This document shows positions 7,773-18,000 of a stretch of 53,716 nucleotides of DNA, in pieces. The notes beneath the pieces were generated by a model. It worked only from the letters and a program-made list of their open reading frames with translations. It had not been told where the DNA came from and made no database searches. Position numbers and translations under genes: made by a program. The stretch covers positions 1 to 53,716 of the forward strand of contig JAGWNX010000015.1 in the NCBI GenBank assembly GCA_028872955.1, in the 5' to 3' direction. Origin of the DNA: Acidobacteriota bacterium. GTDB lineage: Bacteria; Acidobacteriota; Terriglobia; Terriglobales; Acidobacteriaceae. Every line of letters starts with the position of its first letter. Within the stretch, counting starts at the first letter, position 1.

Positions 7773-7988
7773 TTAGTGGCGGGCACGCTCCAGGGCCAGA
7801 TGCATGAGGGTGAGCGCGCAGCCAGCGGCACCCATCCAGCCCTTGATGCGCTGCACACTGCGGCCGTGCATCTCCACGCGCTCCTCCAGGAGTGCCAGGC
7901 GTCCGGGCTGGCCGATGCCGATCAGTTGCTCCATCTGGCTCTTTAACACGCTCAGTTCCGTCAGTACCTTTGCTTCAAACTCGTTCAT
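7773..7988 (-). CDS. Small phage protein with C-terminal membrane segment (XhlA-like, lysis accessory)
   Basis: 71 aa. An N-terminal amphipathic, probably coiled-coil stretch ([24 protein letters not shown]) is followed by [20 protein letters not shown], a single hydrophobic segment. This layout is that of XhlA-type haemolysin/holin-associated proteins at the end of phage late operons. The start is taken at the ATG 7988 with AGAGGA upstream; a GTG directly before it is possible. It is the last gene of the phage operon, and no holin or endolysin gene accompanies it. Confidence 0.55.
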   Translation of the reverse strand: MNEFEAKVLTELSVLKSQMEQLIGIGQPGRLALLEERVEMHGRSVQRIKGWMGAAGCALTLMHLALERARH

Positions 7989-8003
7989 CACTGGTCCTCT
8001 TTC

Positions 8004-10331
8004 TTAGCCCACGGGCAGGTTGATCCAGACGGCGCTGGAGAATCGTGAGTAGTTGGGCGGGTTCGCGCCGTCATACATGCGGATGTAGTAGCGCTCCACC
8101 TGTGCGGCGCGCGGAATGCTGAAGGATCGGACCGGGGAGCGCAGCACCAGATTCTGGTCGACCCCGGCGCCAAAGGTCCAGTCGCGCGTGCGCACCTCAA
8201 AGCCGCCGCCGGTGGGCGGTGCCACGCCGGCATCGATCTGCAGCACGGTGAGCGACGCGCTGACAATTTGTAACTGTTGCAGATTGGCCAGCGCGCCGCT
8301 GCCGACGGGTGCCGTGGAGCTGGTGGCAGCGGCTGGCAGGTAAGCATCCAGTGCGACGGATTCTGAGAGCTTGAGCCCCAGCCCCTCGGCCCAGTCGTTG
8401 GCAAAGGTGATGTGGCAGGTAAGCACCTCGGGCTGGCTGTGGCCGTCGACATAGTGCACTTTGCGCACAATGTAGTTGGTCACGTTTCCCTGTTGCGAGA
8501 TGGCGAGCAGGTCGCCTGGCCACACATCGCCGGGGTTTACCGCGGTGTAGGTGCCGGCAGCGGCAGCGGCGCGGCTGCTGGCAAAGCTGAGGATCGCAAG
8601 CGCTGCGGCCTCACAGTCTGCAGAGCTGCGTGCTGGTGGCCGCAGCACCTTGCCCAGCCAGCTGGCTGTGCCGGGCACGCCACTGGCGGCCTCTGCCGCT
8701 ACGCTGGCCTGGTTGGCACGCCGGGCGATCGCGCGTCGTTCGGTGCGATACACAATGGTTACAATTTCACCGGCAATGGGCACGCGGCCTGCCAGAAAGG
8801 TGAGTCGGCCGGTGCTGGTCAGCGTGCAGTCTACGCCCTCGCCCGCGGTGCCGATCAAGCGGGTGTAGCGCGTGCCGGTGGGCAGGGTGCTGGTGACCCA
8901 GGCGGAGCTACCCACGGTAATGCGGCTGTAACCCATGCTGCCGAAGAGCTGCACGCTATTGACCGCAGCGAAGGTGGCCATTGCGGGCGAGGTGGCGACG
9001 GTGGCATCGTACAGGACGGTGGCCGGGGTGTTTGACGCGGCACCGAGGTCCTGCAGCTCAAAGACCAGCGCCACGGGAGCGCTGGTGAGTCCGCCACCAA
9101 AGGCGGTTACCGCTCCGTTCACCATGGCGTAGTAGCTTTGCGCGACGCGCTGCGTCTCGACACAGTGCAGCCGCAGGCGCAGCGTGTAGGTGTGGCCGCT
9201 CTGCACGGAGAAGACGGTACCGGTCTCCGTGCCGTTGACGAAGGGCACCAGCACGGTGGCACCGCTGCTCTGGCGCACGTTGAAGCCTGCAAAGCAGTTG
9301 CTGCGTTGCACGCTGCCGCTGTACAGGCCACACAGCACGCCGTCGCTGGTGCCGGTTAGCTGCACGCCGCCGGCCTCCAGCACCAGCGAGCCACCCAGCT
9401 CGACCGAGTCCAGTAGTGTAAGTGTGGTCTGCCCGTCCAGGCCATTGCCGCCGTTCATCGTCAGGCCATTGGCGCCCAGGCCCAGGTGCGAGCCTGGATC
9501 CGCAACGTTCCAGGTCTGCTGGTTGAAGCCTGGCTGGTTGAAGCTGTCGTTCACCAGGTGAACCGTGTTGGGCGTGGTGGGCGGCTTGTAGGGCCGCTGC
9601 GACAGCAGGAAGAGGGTGGTTGTGCCATCGCCGGCGAAGGCTTCGGTCACGTAGGCCGCAGGCTCCATCTCGCCGGTGACGGTTACGTCGTTGGCCAGCT
9701 CACGCACGGCGCTGGTGGTCAGTGCGCCGGCGTGCAGCGTGCCGTTGCCATCCTGAAAGGTGTGCGCCACGGAGCCCGCGGGCTGCAGCGTCAGCTCTCC
9801 AGCGACGGCGCGATAGGCGGCATAGGTGGCCTGGGCCGCAGCCCCGGCGTTGGCAGACCACGGCTCTGCCGGGCTGGCGTGAAAGACGCCCACGGCTGCG
9901 CCGCTGCCGATGGCTGCAGAGGACAGAACGCCAGCGCCTGTGCGGCTGGCCAGGCTGGCCAGCAACTGCCCGGCGGGCTGGGCCAGCGCGGCTCCGGTGA
10001 TCGGAACGGCCAGCTTATCCAGCAGCCACTCGTCGCTTACAGCGCGCACGGCGTACCGATACACCGGGCCAGTGCTCGCGGTTCCGGTGTAGCTGGCCTC
10101 GGGCTCAGTGGCGACGTAGCCGGTAAACAGCGTGGTGCCGTTGTCGGAGGTCGCCGTGACTCGCGCACGGCGCACGGGCACGGGCAATCCGGATGCGCTG
10201 AGGTAGAGGCTGAAGCGGCACAGCGATGGGGCGTTGAGCGTGCGCACGACTTCAAGCGGACCCTCGGCCGCCACACAGGCAGAGTAGTCCAGCGCGCCGT
10301 GCCCATCCTGGTTGTCGAGTGTGATCTTCAC
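8004..10331 (-). CDS. Phage tail protein, hub/baseplate-like
   Basis: 775 aa. The N-terminal 110 residues (VVRTLNAPSLCRFSLYLSAS, ARVTATSDNGTTLFTGYVAT) resemble the first domain of tail hub or baseplate proteins. The middle (about 270-440) is a beta-rich, possibly lectin-like insert, and the C-terminal part has a fibronectin-like look (VERYYIRMYDGANPPNYSRFSSAVW). The GTG start overlaps the portal stop as GTGA, so it is translationally coupled to the portal gene. A structural tail role is inferred from position and the N-terminal pattern; the exact homologue is not recognised. Confidence 0.6.
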   Translation of the reverse strand: MKITLDNQDGHGALDYSACVAAEGPLEVVRTLNAPSLCRFSLYLSASGLPVPVRRARVTATSDNGTTLFTGYVATEPEASYTGTASTGPVYRYAVRAVSDEWLLDKLAVPITGAALAQPAGQLLASLASRTGAGVLSSAAIGSGAAVGVFHASPAEPWSANAGAAAQATYAAYRAVAGELTLQPAGSVAHTFQDGNGTLHAGALTTSAVRELANDVTVTGEMEPAAYVTEAFAGDGTTTLFLLSQRPYKPPTTPNTVHLVNDSFNQPGFNQQTWNVADPGSHLGLGANGLTMNGGNGLDGQTTLTLLDSVELGGSLVLEAGGVQLTGTSDGVLCGLYSGSVQRSNCFAGFNVRQSSGATVLVPFVNGTETGTVFSVQSGHTYTLRLRLHCVETQRVAQSYYAMVNGAVTAFGGGLTSAPVALVFELQDLGAASNTPATVLYDATVATSPAMATFAAVNSVQLFGSMGYSRITVGSSAWVTSTLPTGTRYTRLIGTAGEGVDCTLTSTGRLTFLAGRVPIAGEIVTIVYRTERRAIARRANQASVAAEAASGVPGTASWLGKVLRPPARSSADCEAAALAILSFASSRAAAAAGTYTAVNPGDVWPGDLLAISQQGNVTNYIVRKVHYVDGHSQPEVLTCHITFANDWAEGLGLKLSESVALDAYLPAAATSSTAPVGSGALANLQQLQIVSASLTVLQIDAGVAPPTGGGFEVRTRDWTFGAGVDQNLVLRSPVRSFSIPRAAQVERYYIRMYDGANPPNYSRFSSAVWINLPVG

Positions 10332-11593
10332 TGGACCTCCGTTGCAGCCGGTGTCGCGTTGACCGGCAGTTCGGCCTCAGGCAGGCTCAGCTTCTCCAGT
10401 CCGCGCATCTGGCGCACCTCGTTCACGGTCAGCACACCGGCGGCCAGCAGCTTGGTCTGCATGTTGACTTCCTCCATCTCGTTGCGCGTCTCCAGCTCGT
10501 TGAAGCAGAACTCGAACTCGCGCCAGCCCAGCTTTTTGGCAAACAGGTCGCGCGTAATGTGCTCGGCAACCAGCCGTGCCAGCGGCACTACGGAGCTCTG
10601 AAAGGCCTCGTCGGCCATCTCGGTGGCAGTGGAGCGATTCAGGTCATGCTGCACACCCAGCATCATCGGCGGCAGGTCAAAGGCATTGGCAATCATGCGG
10701 ATCAACGCCTCCTGCCAGGCCAGCCGCAGGTCTGCGTCGGTGCCTCCGGCAAAGCGCAGCACCTCGGGCTTCTGTTCGCAGCTCAGCAGCGGCACCTTGC
10801 CGGTTCCTTCAATCTCATCCTGCCACCAGCGGATCAGGCGGTCGTGCTGCTCTGGCGTCGCTTCGTTCAGCCACAGCGCATACTGCACCACGGAGTTACT
10901 GGCCAGGCGTCCGGCATAGCGGCTGGCGCTCAGAAACTGGTTGACGGTCTCAAAGGCCACCTCCAGCCGGCCCAGTCCAAAGGCGGTGTGGGTGCGTGGA
11001 TTCAGGCGCAGGTACATCAGCTCGTCGTCCCGCAGGGGGATCAGCGCGTCGTGGCTGGTGCGTCCGGTGGCCTGGGCGTAGCGCGGCTTCTCCGGATCGC
11101 CATTCCAGGTGGGGTTGATCTGAATGGTGGCGCCGTCTACGGCGTACAGCTTGAAGGGCCGCTCGGCGTCGCCGGTGGCCTCCATCTCCACGGCGCCAAA
11201 GCCACCTACCAGGATGTCTTCCAGTACCTGCTCCCACAACACACGAAAGCTGTCCGCTTCATTCGGCTCCTCCAGGCACTGACGCAGCAACGCCAGACGT
11301 GCCTCGGCCTCTTCGATGGTCACGCCTCGGTAGCCACGGCGTACCTTGATCTGCCAGTCCATGGAGGCGATGCGGTCTTTCACCACGTTGATGGCGCGCC
11401 GTACCACCGGGGTCTCCGCAAAGCGGCGCAGGTTGGCCGGCGTCGGCTTGGGCAGTGCGGTCTGGCCCGGCCGCGCCATCGGGTTGTAGGGGCTCAGTAG
11501 TGCGGGCAGCATCGCCGTCTTGCGGGCTCCTGCTGCTGCGTCCACCTGGGTCAGTCTCTGCCACACGTCGCGTACTCGTCTCTGCAATCCCAT
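10328..11593 (-). CDS. Phage portal protein (HK97-like)
   Basis: 421 aa, normal for HK97-family portals. Typical stretches are TPVVRRAINVVKDRIASMDW, the wing region with DDELMYLRLNPRTHTAFGLGRLEVAFE, FDLPPMMLGVQHDLNRSTATE and a C-terminal clip/crown part LAAGVLTVNEVRQMRGLEKL. Twelve copies form the DNA entry ring at one capsid vertex and dock the terminase. The ATG has GAGGAG upstream. It is separated from the terminase gene by two non-structural genes and a strong terminator, which is unusual because terL and portal are normally adjacent. Confidence 0.9.
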   Translation of the reverse strand: MGLQRRVRDVWQRLTQVDAAAGARKTAMLPALLSPYNPMARPGQTALPKPTPANLRRFAETPVVRRAINVVKDRIASMDWQIKVRRGYRGVTIEEAEARLALLRQCLEEPNEADSFRVLWEQVLEDILVGGFGAVEMEATGDAERPFKLYAVDGATIQINPTWNGDPEKPRYAQATGRTSHDALIPLRDDELMYLRLNPRTHTAFGLGRLEVAFETVNQFLSASRYAGRLASNSVVQYALWLNEATPEQHDRLIRWWQDEIEGTGKVPLLSCEQKPEVLRFAGGTDADLRLAWQEALIRMIANAFDLPPMMLGVQHDLNRSTATEMADEAFQSSVVPLARLVAEHITRDLFAKKLGWREFEFCFNELETRNEMEEVNMQTKLLAAGVLTVNEVRQMRGLEKLSLPEAELPVNATPAATEVQ

Positions 11594-11633
11594 TGCACTC
11601 CTCGTCTCTCTTGCCGGTTACACCTCCGGCAGC

Positions 11634-11667
11634 AAAAAAAAGAGAGGCATGGCCTGAGCCATGCCTC
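11634..11667 (-). terminator. Strong rho-independent terminator between DUF3037 and portal genes
   Basis: On the minus strand a perfect 10-bp stem (arms 11658-11667 and 11644-11653, GAGGCATGGC) with a TCAG loop is followed by TC and eight T (11634-11641). It directly follows the DUF3037 gene and precedes the portal ribosome-binding site, so the kinase/DUF3037 pair has its own end point inside the phage operon. Confidence 0.88.
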
Positions 11668-11711
11668 CTTCCGTTCCACACTCACCCCGGCATCGCGCCT
11701 GGGGATACCTG

Positions 11712-12548
11712 TTACACGCGCAACTCGGTGCGCGCCGTCTGCGCAATCCGCGGCAGGTCGGTCGTCGTCATCACCCGGATCGCCTCCTGCTCCATCGTCG
11801 TAATGCCAAAGCGATAGCGCTCCGTCGCCTCCTCATCCTCTGCGCCGGCCACTGCGCGCAGCGGCTCTACAATCGCGGTTAACTCCAGCGTTGCGCCCTC
11901 CACGCGCCGCACGCCCTCGCGCAGTGCGCCTGCGGAGTAGGCCAGTCCCTTCGCGCTCTCCACGTCGCTCTCCAGCGAGACCGCATGAAACATGCGGATC
12001 ACGCCATTGGGCCGATAGCCGCAGTCGATCTTCATCGGGTCGCCGGGCTGCGTGTACAGTGCGGCCGCAATGCGCTTGCGCATCAGCCGCCACACCCCGG
12101 CCCGCTCCATCTCGCTGCGCATGGCGCTCACCAGCGCGGCGCGGCCTGTGCGGCGACGATCGGTCCGCACCTTCAGGCTCTCCACATACAACCGCAGCAG
12201 CTGCTCCATCTCCGTCGGCAGGCTCTCAGCCAGGGTGGCCCGCGCCTCGGTCATCTGCACGGAGTTCGCCAGCGTGTCCTGCAGCAGCGGCAGAATCGGT
12301 CGCGCCACTACCTGCTCGCTCTCCGTCTGCAGCCGCTCGGCCAGATCACCCTCCAACGCCTCCAGCAGCGCAACATCTGCCTCGGCGTCCATGCAGCGCA
12401 CGCGGCTCCAGTCCCGCGTAAAGCGCACCAGGGTGCGTCCCCCTGCGGCGGCCTCGCGCAGCACCACGCCAATGTTGGTAAACTCTCCCTTCACTACGTC
12501 CGGGACATAGCGCACCAGGAAGAACTCACAGGGAATCCGGCCGTCCAA
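11712..12548 (-). CDS. DUF3037 family protein, partner of the HipA-like kinase
   Basis: 278 aa. The first 130 residues (CEFFLVRYVPDVVKGEFTNIGVVL, RFTRDWSRVRCMDAEADVALLEAL) match the DUF3037 family as I know it; the C-terminal half is an alpha/beta region with no assignment. The TTG start has AGGAG about 8 nt upstream. It lies 45 bp after the HipA-like kinase gene; pairs of these two families are, to my knowledge, recurrent in bacterial genomes, often outside phages. Biochemical function is unknown. The pair sits between terL and portal and ends in its own terminator, so it looks like an inserted cargo unit. Confidence 0.7.
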   Translation of the reverse strand: MDGRIPCEFFLVRYVPDVVKGEFTNIGVVLREAAAGGRTLVRFTRDWSRVRCMDAEADVALLEALEGDLAERLQTESEQVVARPILPLLQDTLANSVQMTEARATLAESLPTEMEQLLRLYVESLKVRTDRRRTGRAALVSAMRSEMERAGVWRLMRKRIAAALYTQPGDPMKIDCGYRPNGVIRMFHAVSLESDVESAKGLAYSAGALREGVRRVEGATLELTAIVEPLRAVAGAEDEEATERYRFGITTMEQEAIRVMTTTDLPRIAQTARTELRV

Positions 12549-12593
12549 GCGTCGCTCCTCTCCTTCGCTCCAAGCGATTCCTTTTGTTACCGT

Positions 12594-13460
12594 CTACATC
12601 ACAAATCTACGCGTCGGCTCCAGCTCTGGAAACTGCTGCGGCACGACCGCTGTCGACCGGTGGTTCCAGTTCGGGAACGGTGCGCGGCTGGAGTCGCGAA
12701 AGGCAGTCACCAGCTCGCGGATTCTCGACCGCCGCAGCAAAAGCTTCTCCACCAGCTGCTCCAGCTCGCGCACGTCGCCGCCATACCACTCCGGAGGCAC
12801 CGCCTCGGCCACGGACCACAGGGTCTCCGCGGGCATCTCCTCCATCCTGCTCAGCCAGGGCTCAAAGCTCTTCCACCCGGTCACACCGGTGTAGACGAGG
12901 TTGCGTGCGTACACGCCACGCAGCGGCGTATCCGGAAACGTCCACTCGCCGGCGTTGAAGCAGAAGCCCTGATCCACAAACATGGCCCGGTAGCGCCGTT
13001 CGCGACTGCGCCGCTCAAACACGGCCTGCCGACCGTTGCTGTTGCCGGTCCACTTGTCCAGGCACAGCATCCCCGCAAACTCTGCCAGGTTGCGCACCTC
13101 GGCCAGCTGCGCCTCGGGCAGGTAGTCCACCACCTGGCCGGGCATCAGGCCGCCGACAAACTGGCTGCCAAACTGCAGCCCTGCCGCGTACGGCTGACGC
13201 ACGCCACGCTGCAGCTCCAGCCACATCTCCGGGGTGTGGCTCACCAGCCACTCGGTCACTTCCACCACATCGCAGGCCGGCACGCTCAGGCCGGCCGCAG
13301 CCGCCAGCCGCGTCGCCAGCAGCTCATTCGCCAGTACCCGCAGGTGCTGGGGGTTGTTCTGGAACTTGACGACCCAGAGCTTGCCGTCGGAACCCAGCAT
13401 CAACTGACTTTGTGCTCCGCCTCGCATACGGCGGATCGCCTGAACTGCCAAGATGGCCAC
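12594..13460 (-). CDS. HipA-like protein kinase (HipA_2 type)
   Basis: 288 aa. Kinase-like features are all visible: a Gly-rich loop GGAQ at 14-17, the ATP-binding Lys32 in WVVKF, Glu45 in NELLATRLAAAAGLSVP, the catalytic loop DKWTGNSNGR with Asp135 and Asn140, and a metal-binding VDQG with Asp163. This matches the HipA-like family that lacks the N-terminal HipA segment. HipA enzymes are Ser/Thr kinases used as toxins; the target here is unknown and there is no HipB-type HTH partner, only DUF3037 downstream. I chose the GTG at 13460 because GGAG lies about 7 nt upstream; a GTG at 13487 is possible. The gene begins 42 bp after the terL stop. Confidence 0.75.
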   Translation of the reverse strand: MAILAVQAIRRMRGGAQSQLMLGSDGKLWVVKFQNNPQHLRVLANELLATRLAAAAGLSVPACDVVEVTEWLVSHTPEMWLELQRGVRQPYAAGLQFGSQFVGGLMPGQVVDYLPEAQLAEVRNLAEFAGMLCLDKWTGNSNGRQAVFERRSRERRYRAMFVDQGFCFNAGEWTFPDTPLRGVYARNLVYTGVTGWKSFEPWLSRMEEMPAETLWSVAEAVPPEWYGGDVRELEQLVEKLLLRRSRIRELVTAFRDSSRAPFPNWNHRSTAVVPQQFPELEPTRRFVM

Positions 13461-13502
13461 ACAACTCTCCGTCCCAGCAGGATACACGCAACCCGGCCCG
13501 CG

Positions 13503-15056
13503 CTAGCGGCCCAGCAGCTCCTGCCGCACGGCCTGCGCCACAGCCATGGCCATCACGCAATCGTCGTGCGCGCCGCTGGCGGCGCCGGTGCGTCCGTTGG
13601 GCCAGCTCACGTAGGTGCGGCACTCGCGCAGCAGCCGCCGGCTCTGCAACAGCCACGGGGCCTCCACCAGCAGTGCCCCCAGACGGCTGATCATCGCTGG
13701 CTTGTTCCCCGCCGTTGTCAGCCATCCGGCCACGCCCTGGCTGGCGTACACGTGGGTGTAGCGCTGCACGCTGTCCAGGTAGGCCAGCACCGCCGCGCCG
13801 TGGTTGTTGCGCTCCACGGCCACCAGCGCGTGGTTGTACTCGCGGGCCAGCCCTGCCACTGCCCGGGCTAGCTCCAGCGGGCTCAGCCGCTGTTGCAGCT
13901 CCGCGCACTGCACTCCGCTGGCCAGCTCCACCACCTGTGCCACGGCAAAGTCGCCTTCGCTGCCGCCACCCGCCGTGTCTACCGCCACCACATACTGCTT
14001 GCCTGGCACGGTCGGCAGCCAAACCAGCAGCGCCCCGCCGCTTCGACGCTCCACGGGCTCCGGAGCCTCCACCAGTCGTCGCTCCAGCACCGGCACGTCA
14101 AAGCAGCACGCTCCGGTGGCGCGAAAGCAGCTCTCCGGGTCCTCGGCAAACTCCTGCGCGCGTTGCCCGCGGTAGGTGGCCTCCAGTCCACGGCGAAATC
14201 CGATCTGCTCCAGGCTCAGGCCGTGGCGCTCCACCAGGGTCCGCTCTTCGTCGCGCAGCTCCGTCTGCACGGCGGCCGCCACGTACTGCGGCTCCAGCCA
14301 CCAGGGGAAGAAGTGCCGCACCACCTGCTCGTCCTGGGCCGCCAACTGCCACTGCTCGTAGAAGCAGCCATACGCGCCGTTCGCCGTAGACTCCAGCACC
14401 ACCTCGGCCGTGGGTGCCAGCGCGGCCTGCAGTCCGGCCAGTGTCTCGGCAGCATCGCCGGGCCAGCGGCTCAACTCACTGCCGTGCAGGTTCTGGATCG
14501 TCAATCCCCGGCCCACGCCATGCTCGGCCGCACTTACGACGCGAAACTCGCTGTCCAGCTCCGGAAACGTCATCTGGCCCAGGTTGGCTCGGCCGCGTCG
14601 CAACGCACCTCGCTGCAGATCCTCCGGCAGTTGCTCCCAGAAGCGTTGCACCATGCGAAACAGGCTCTCCGCCGCCTCGCGCGTGTGGGCCACCTGCACG
14701 GTCAGCACGCCGCGCGCGCAGATCGTCTTCAGAAAGAATCGTCCTGCGGCCCACGTGGTCATGCCCATCTGTCGCGCCTTCAGCACCAGGTTTCGCCGTC
14801 CGCGACGCGCCTCATACTGCTGCTGCATCGGGTTCGCCAGCAAAGGCTGCTCGCGTCCCTGCCGGTCGCGGACGCGCAGCAACTCCCCGGCCAGCCACAT
14901 GGCCACGCTCTGCCCCTGCAGCTGCTTCGGGCGCTCATCCAGCACCGCGCCCAGCGCCAGCAGCTCTTCGATCGCATCGTACTTTGCTCGAGTGTTCCAT
15001 CCCACGGCCTTGCTCCACTTCGCCACCGCGCCCGGACGCCGTGGCAGGTTCTCCAC
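13503..15056 (-). CDS. terL: Phage terminase large subunit (packaging ATPase/nuclease)
   Basis: 517 aa, usual TerL size. The ATPase has a Walker A variant KARQMGMTT (Lys93) and Walker B VVLESTA; the RNaseH-like nuclease has DTAGGGSEGDFAV and the C-terminal acidic motif GAHDDCVMAMAVA. The enzyme pumps and cuts phage DNA at the portal. The GTG start lies 17 bp after the fibre stop codon with no good Shine-Dalgarno, so translation may depend on the upstream gene. Its position after the tail fibre and before a kinase gene, not next to terS and portal, is atypical. Confidence 0.92.
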   Translation of the reverse strand: MENLPRRPGAVAKWSKAVGWNTRAKYDAIEELLALGAVLDERPKQLQGQSVAMWLAGELLRVRDRQGREQPLLANPMQQQYEARRGRRNLVLKARQMGMTTWAAGRFFLKTICARGVLTVQVAHTREAAESLFRMVQRFWEQLPEDLQRGALRRGRANLGQMTFPELDSEFRVVSAAEHGVGRGLTIQNLHGSELSRWPGDAAETLAGLQAALAPTAEVVLESTANGAYGCFYEQWQLAAQDEQVVRHFFPWWLEPQYVAAAVQTELRDEERTLVERHGLSLEQIGFRRGLEATYRGQRAQEFAEDPESCFRATGACCFDVPVLERRLVEAPEPVERRSGGALLVWLPTVPGKQYVVAVDTAGGGSEGDFAVAQVVELASGVQCAELQQRLSPLELARAVAGLAREYNHALVAVERNNHGAAVLAYLDSVQRYTHVYASQGVAGWLTTAGNKPAMISRLGALLVEAPWLLQSRRLLRECRTYVSWPNGRTGAASGAHDDCVMAMAVAQAVRQELLGR

Positions 15057-15073
15057 GGCATCCGGGGCTGCGG

Positions 15074-18000
15074 CTACATCTCCCAGTGACAGCCGGAGAC
15101 GTTCTTCGGGTTCGGCACATCGCGCAGCTGCAACGTGCCATTCGCCGGCACCGTCACTGTGCTCAGCCCGTTGATCGGCTGGCCACTGTTCAGCGGTGCT
15201 ACCGTCACCGTGTAGGTGCTCTGCGGGTTCACCACCCGATACACGGCACCGCTCTGGCCGGTGCAGTCGGGCAGCGTCAGCGTGCCGCTGCCGGCCAGGC
15301 CCTGCAGGCTTACGCTTCCGTCGCCGGCAGCCATGCTGTACGGCAAGGCCGCCACAGTATGCGGATTCGACTCGTTGTAGCCGAACGCATAGTTCAGGGC
15401 ATTGTTCGCCGCACTTGCCAGCAGCAGCTGTCCAGCAGCCGTCGGGTGCGTGTGGTCGCTCTGGAAGTAGGTGGTGTTGGTGTTGGCGCCGTCAGCACCC
15501 AGCAGCGGATTTGCTGCAAAGTCGATCACGCCATCTGCCCCTACGGCCTTGGCCTGCGACAAGATCAGCGGATCCAGCGCATCCTTGAAGCTGTCAAAGC
15601 TCGCCCCCGTCGCGCCGTTGCCGCTACGCGACAGAATCGTGCCCACAAACACCTTGCACCCTGCCTGCTTCATCTGCTGCACCGTCCCGGCGATCGAGCC
15701 AAAGACGCTCGCTGCCGTTGCCGTGGAGTACACGCCAAAGTCGTTGTCGCCACCCAGCAGGACGTAGACAGACGGACCACTCGTGCTACGGCAGTAGGGG
15801 CCAGCGCGATTCGCCTCCGAGCCATTGATGGCATCCACCGTGATGCCTATGATTCCCGAGTTCACCACCGTGTAGGCAGGCTGGTTCACCAGGCTTAGGT
15901 TCGCCACCCAGGACTGGGAGGGCGTCAAGCCGGCGGCGCTGGTAATCGAGGTGCCCGAGGCCAGCAGCAGCGGCACCGTCTGAGTCACCGGCACCGGCGC
16001 AGTCGGCACGCCTCGCGTGGCCACATCGGCCTGCATCGCGCCACTCACGGCTGCCACCATTGCGGCCGTCAGTTGCGTAGGATACGCGGCAAACCGATAC
16101 AGCGTGCCCGTAAATCCTGATGCCGTAAACGGACCGGTGCCGCTCGAACCCAGCAGGTAGTAGCCAGAGCTCTGCTGCCCATACGACCAGCTCTGCGTGG
16201 TGTAGCTCACCTCATTGCCATCCACGTAGGCGTGATCCAGATTGCCCGAGCCCGTGCCCAGCACGTAGCACAGCACATGGAACCCGCTCACCAGGTTCGG
16301 CGACTGCAGCCGATGCTGGTTGCCGGCGTAGATGTCCGGAGCAAAGGCATACAAATAACCCGCGCCATTCTTGGCGTACATCAGGTTCACGCCATTGCCG
16401 CCCAGACTGCTCGACACCAGCACTGGATACTGGTTGGTGGGCACCGTGCCATTCCCAAGCGGCGTTATGTATGCGGCCGCGCAGAAGGTCTGTGCCGTGT
16501 TCAGCGCTGCCGGCAGTTGCACACTCTGCAGCCCGCTAAACGCCAGTCCGGTCGGCGTCCAGGTAGGCGCAAGCGTGCCGCTGCTCAGCGTCCCGTTGTT
16601 TCCATTGCCACTGTTGTCTGCCAGCACCGTGCCGCTGCCTTGCAGAAAGTTGTAGTCAGCCATCGCGCCCGTCGGCAGCTTGCCAACGCCGGAGCCCGTC
16701 GCTCCGCCCGCAGGCGCGCTCCACGTACCATCCTCGCGCAGGTAGCGCGTGTTGCCGGCCGTTGCACCGGGGTCAGGCACAACACCCGCTGCGTGACCCG
16801 CTCCCGAGGCTCCGAAGACAGGCAGTGAGCTTGCACTGATCGTGCCCGTCACCGTGCCCGCGTTAATCGTCGTCGCATTCAGCGTCGTCGCATTCACCAC
16901 GCCCGCAGTCATGCTCTGCGGCGTCAGGGTGTAGGCGGTGCCGCGCAGGGTATAGGTCAACGTGCTCGTCTGCGGCTGGTACGTCACCGTATCCACGCCG
17001 ACGTTGCTATCCAGCTCAAACAGGTTGTAGCCAGAGTTCCAGCTGCCGCAGCCGTGGGAGTTGCAGTGCAGCGCAAACGCCGCCTGGTCGCCCGCCTGTC
17101 CGCTAAACGTGCGTTGCCACGCGCCCGTCGCCTCATACGCAATGTTCGGTACGGCGTGCGTGCCGCCATGGCCAAAGTAGTTGGTCAGCGGTGCAGCGTT
17201 CTTCACCGTCCAGCCAATCATGCCGGCCCCTACATTGCCCTGGTACTGTACCCCGGCGCGGATCAGCACAGAGGGCCGCGGCGTCACCTGCGTCACAAAC
17301 TCGGTGTCAGCAGTCACGCTCTCCTGGAAGTAGTGCGGCTCCTCCACCGGATCGTTCGCAGCCCAGTGCACCGTATTCGGTGCCAACGTCATCAGGCCGT
17401 CAACCTTCGCCGTTGCCGCGTTGAAGACGCCCAGTACCTCAGCCATGGGGTACAGCGCATATCCACCCGTTGTCATCGCGAGCGTTCCACCACTGCTGCT
17501 CCCGTTGGCTCCGGTTGCTGTGTAGGTCAGGCTGTTTGGGCCAGTCGTCGTTACGGCAAACGTGCCGTTATACGTGGAGTCGCTCACGCCCGCCACCGTC
17601 AGCGACAAGCCATTCAGGTCCACAGGAAAGTTGCCAGCTGTCGTCAGCGTTACCACGTTGCCACTGCGTGCGATCGATGCAATCGGCAGACTGGTGCTGA
17701 AGTAGCCGCTGGTCGTGAAGTTCTGGCCAACCACAGGGGTCAGGTGCCCTGCGTAGTACAGCCCGTTCGCCGAGTACGACCCAATCACAGGGAATACCTG
17801 GCGTATGCCCTGCGAGGTATCCACCGTCTGCTCCAGGCCGTAGCCGCATAAGCCGCCCACGGCAATCGTGGCACCTGTCGCATGGGGTTTGTTCAGAGTC
17901 ATCTGCAGATGAGTACTGTCCACCACGGTGTAGGTGGCCATCTCAAAGTTCGTGGGTGCATACACATTCGGCACATCGGCCACACACGCGACACCGCTGC

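Noticed and set aside
6036..7946. 636-codon open frame on the plus strand across purK and purE
   Set aside because: Antisense shadow of two certain genes; composition is Gly/Ala/Val-rich without motifs.
11985..13871. 628-codon plus-strand frame across DUF3037, kinase and terL
   Set aside because: His/Gln/Arg-rich antisense shadow; the minus-strand genes carry catalytic motifs.
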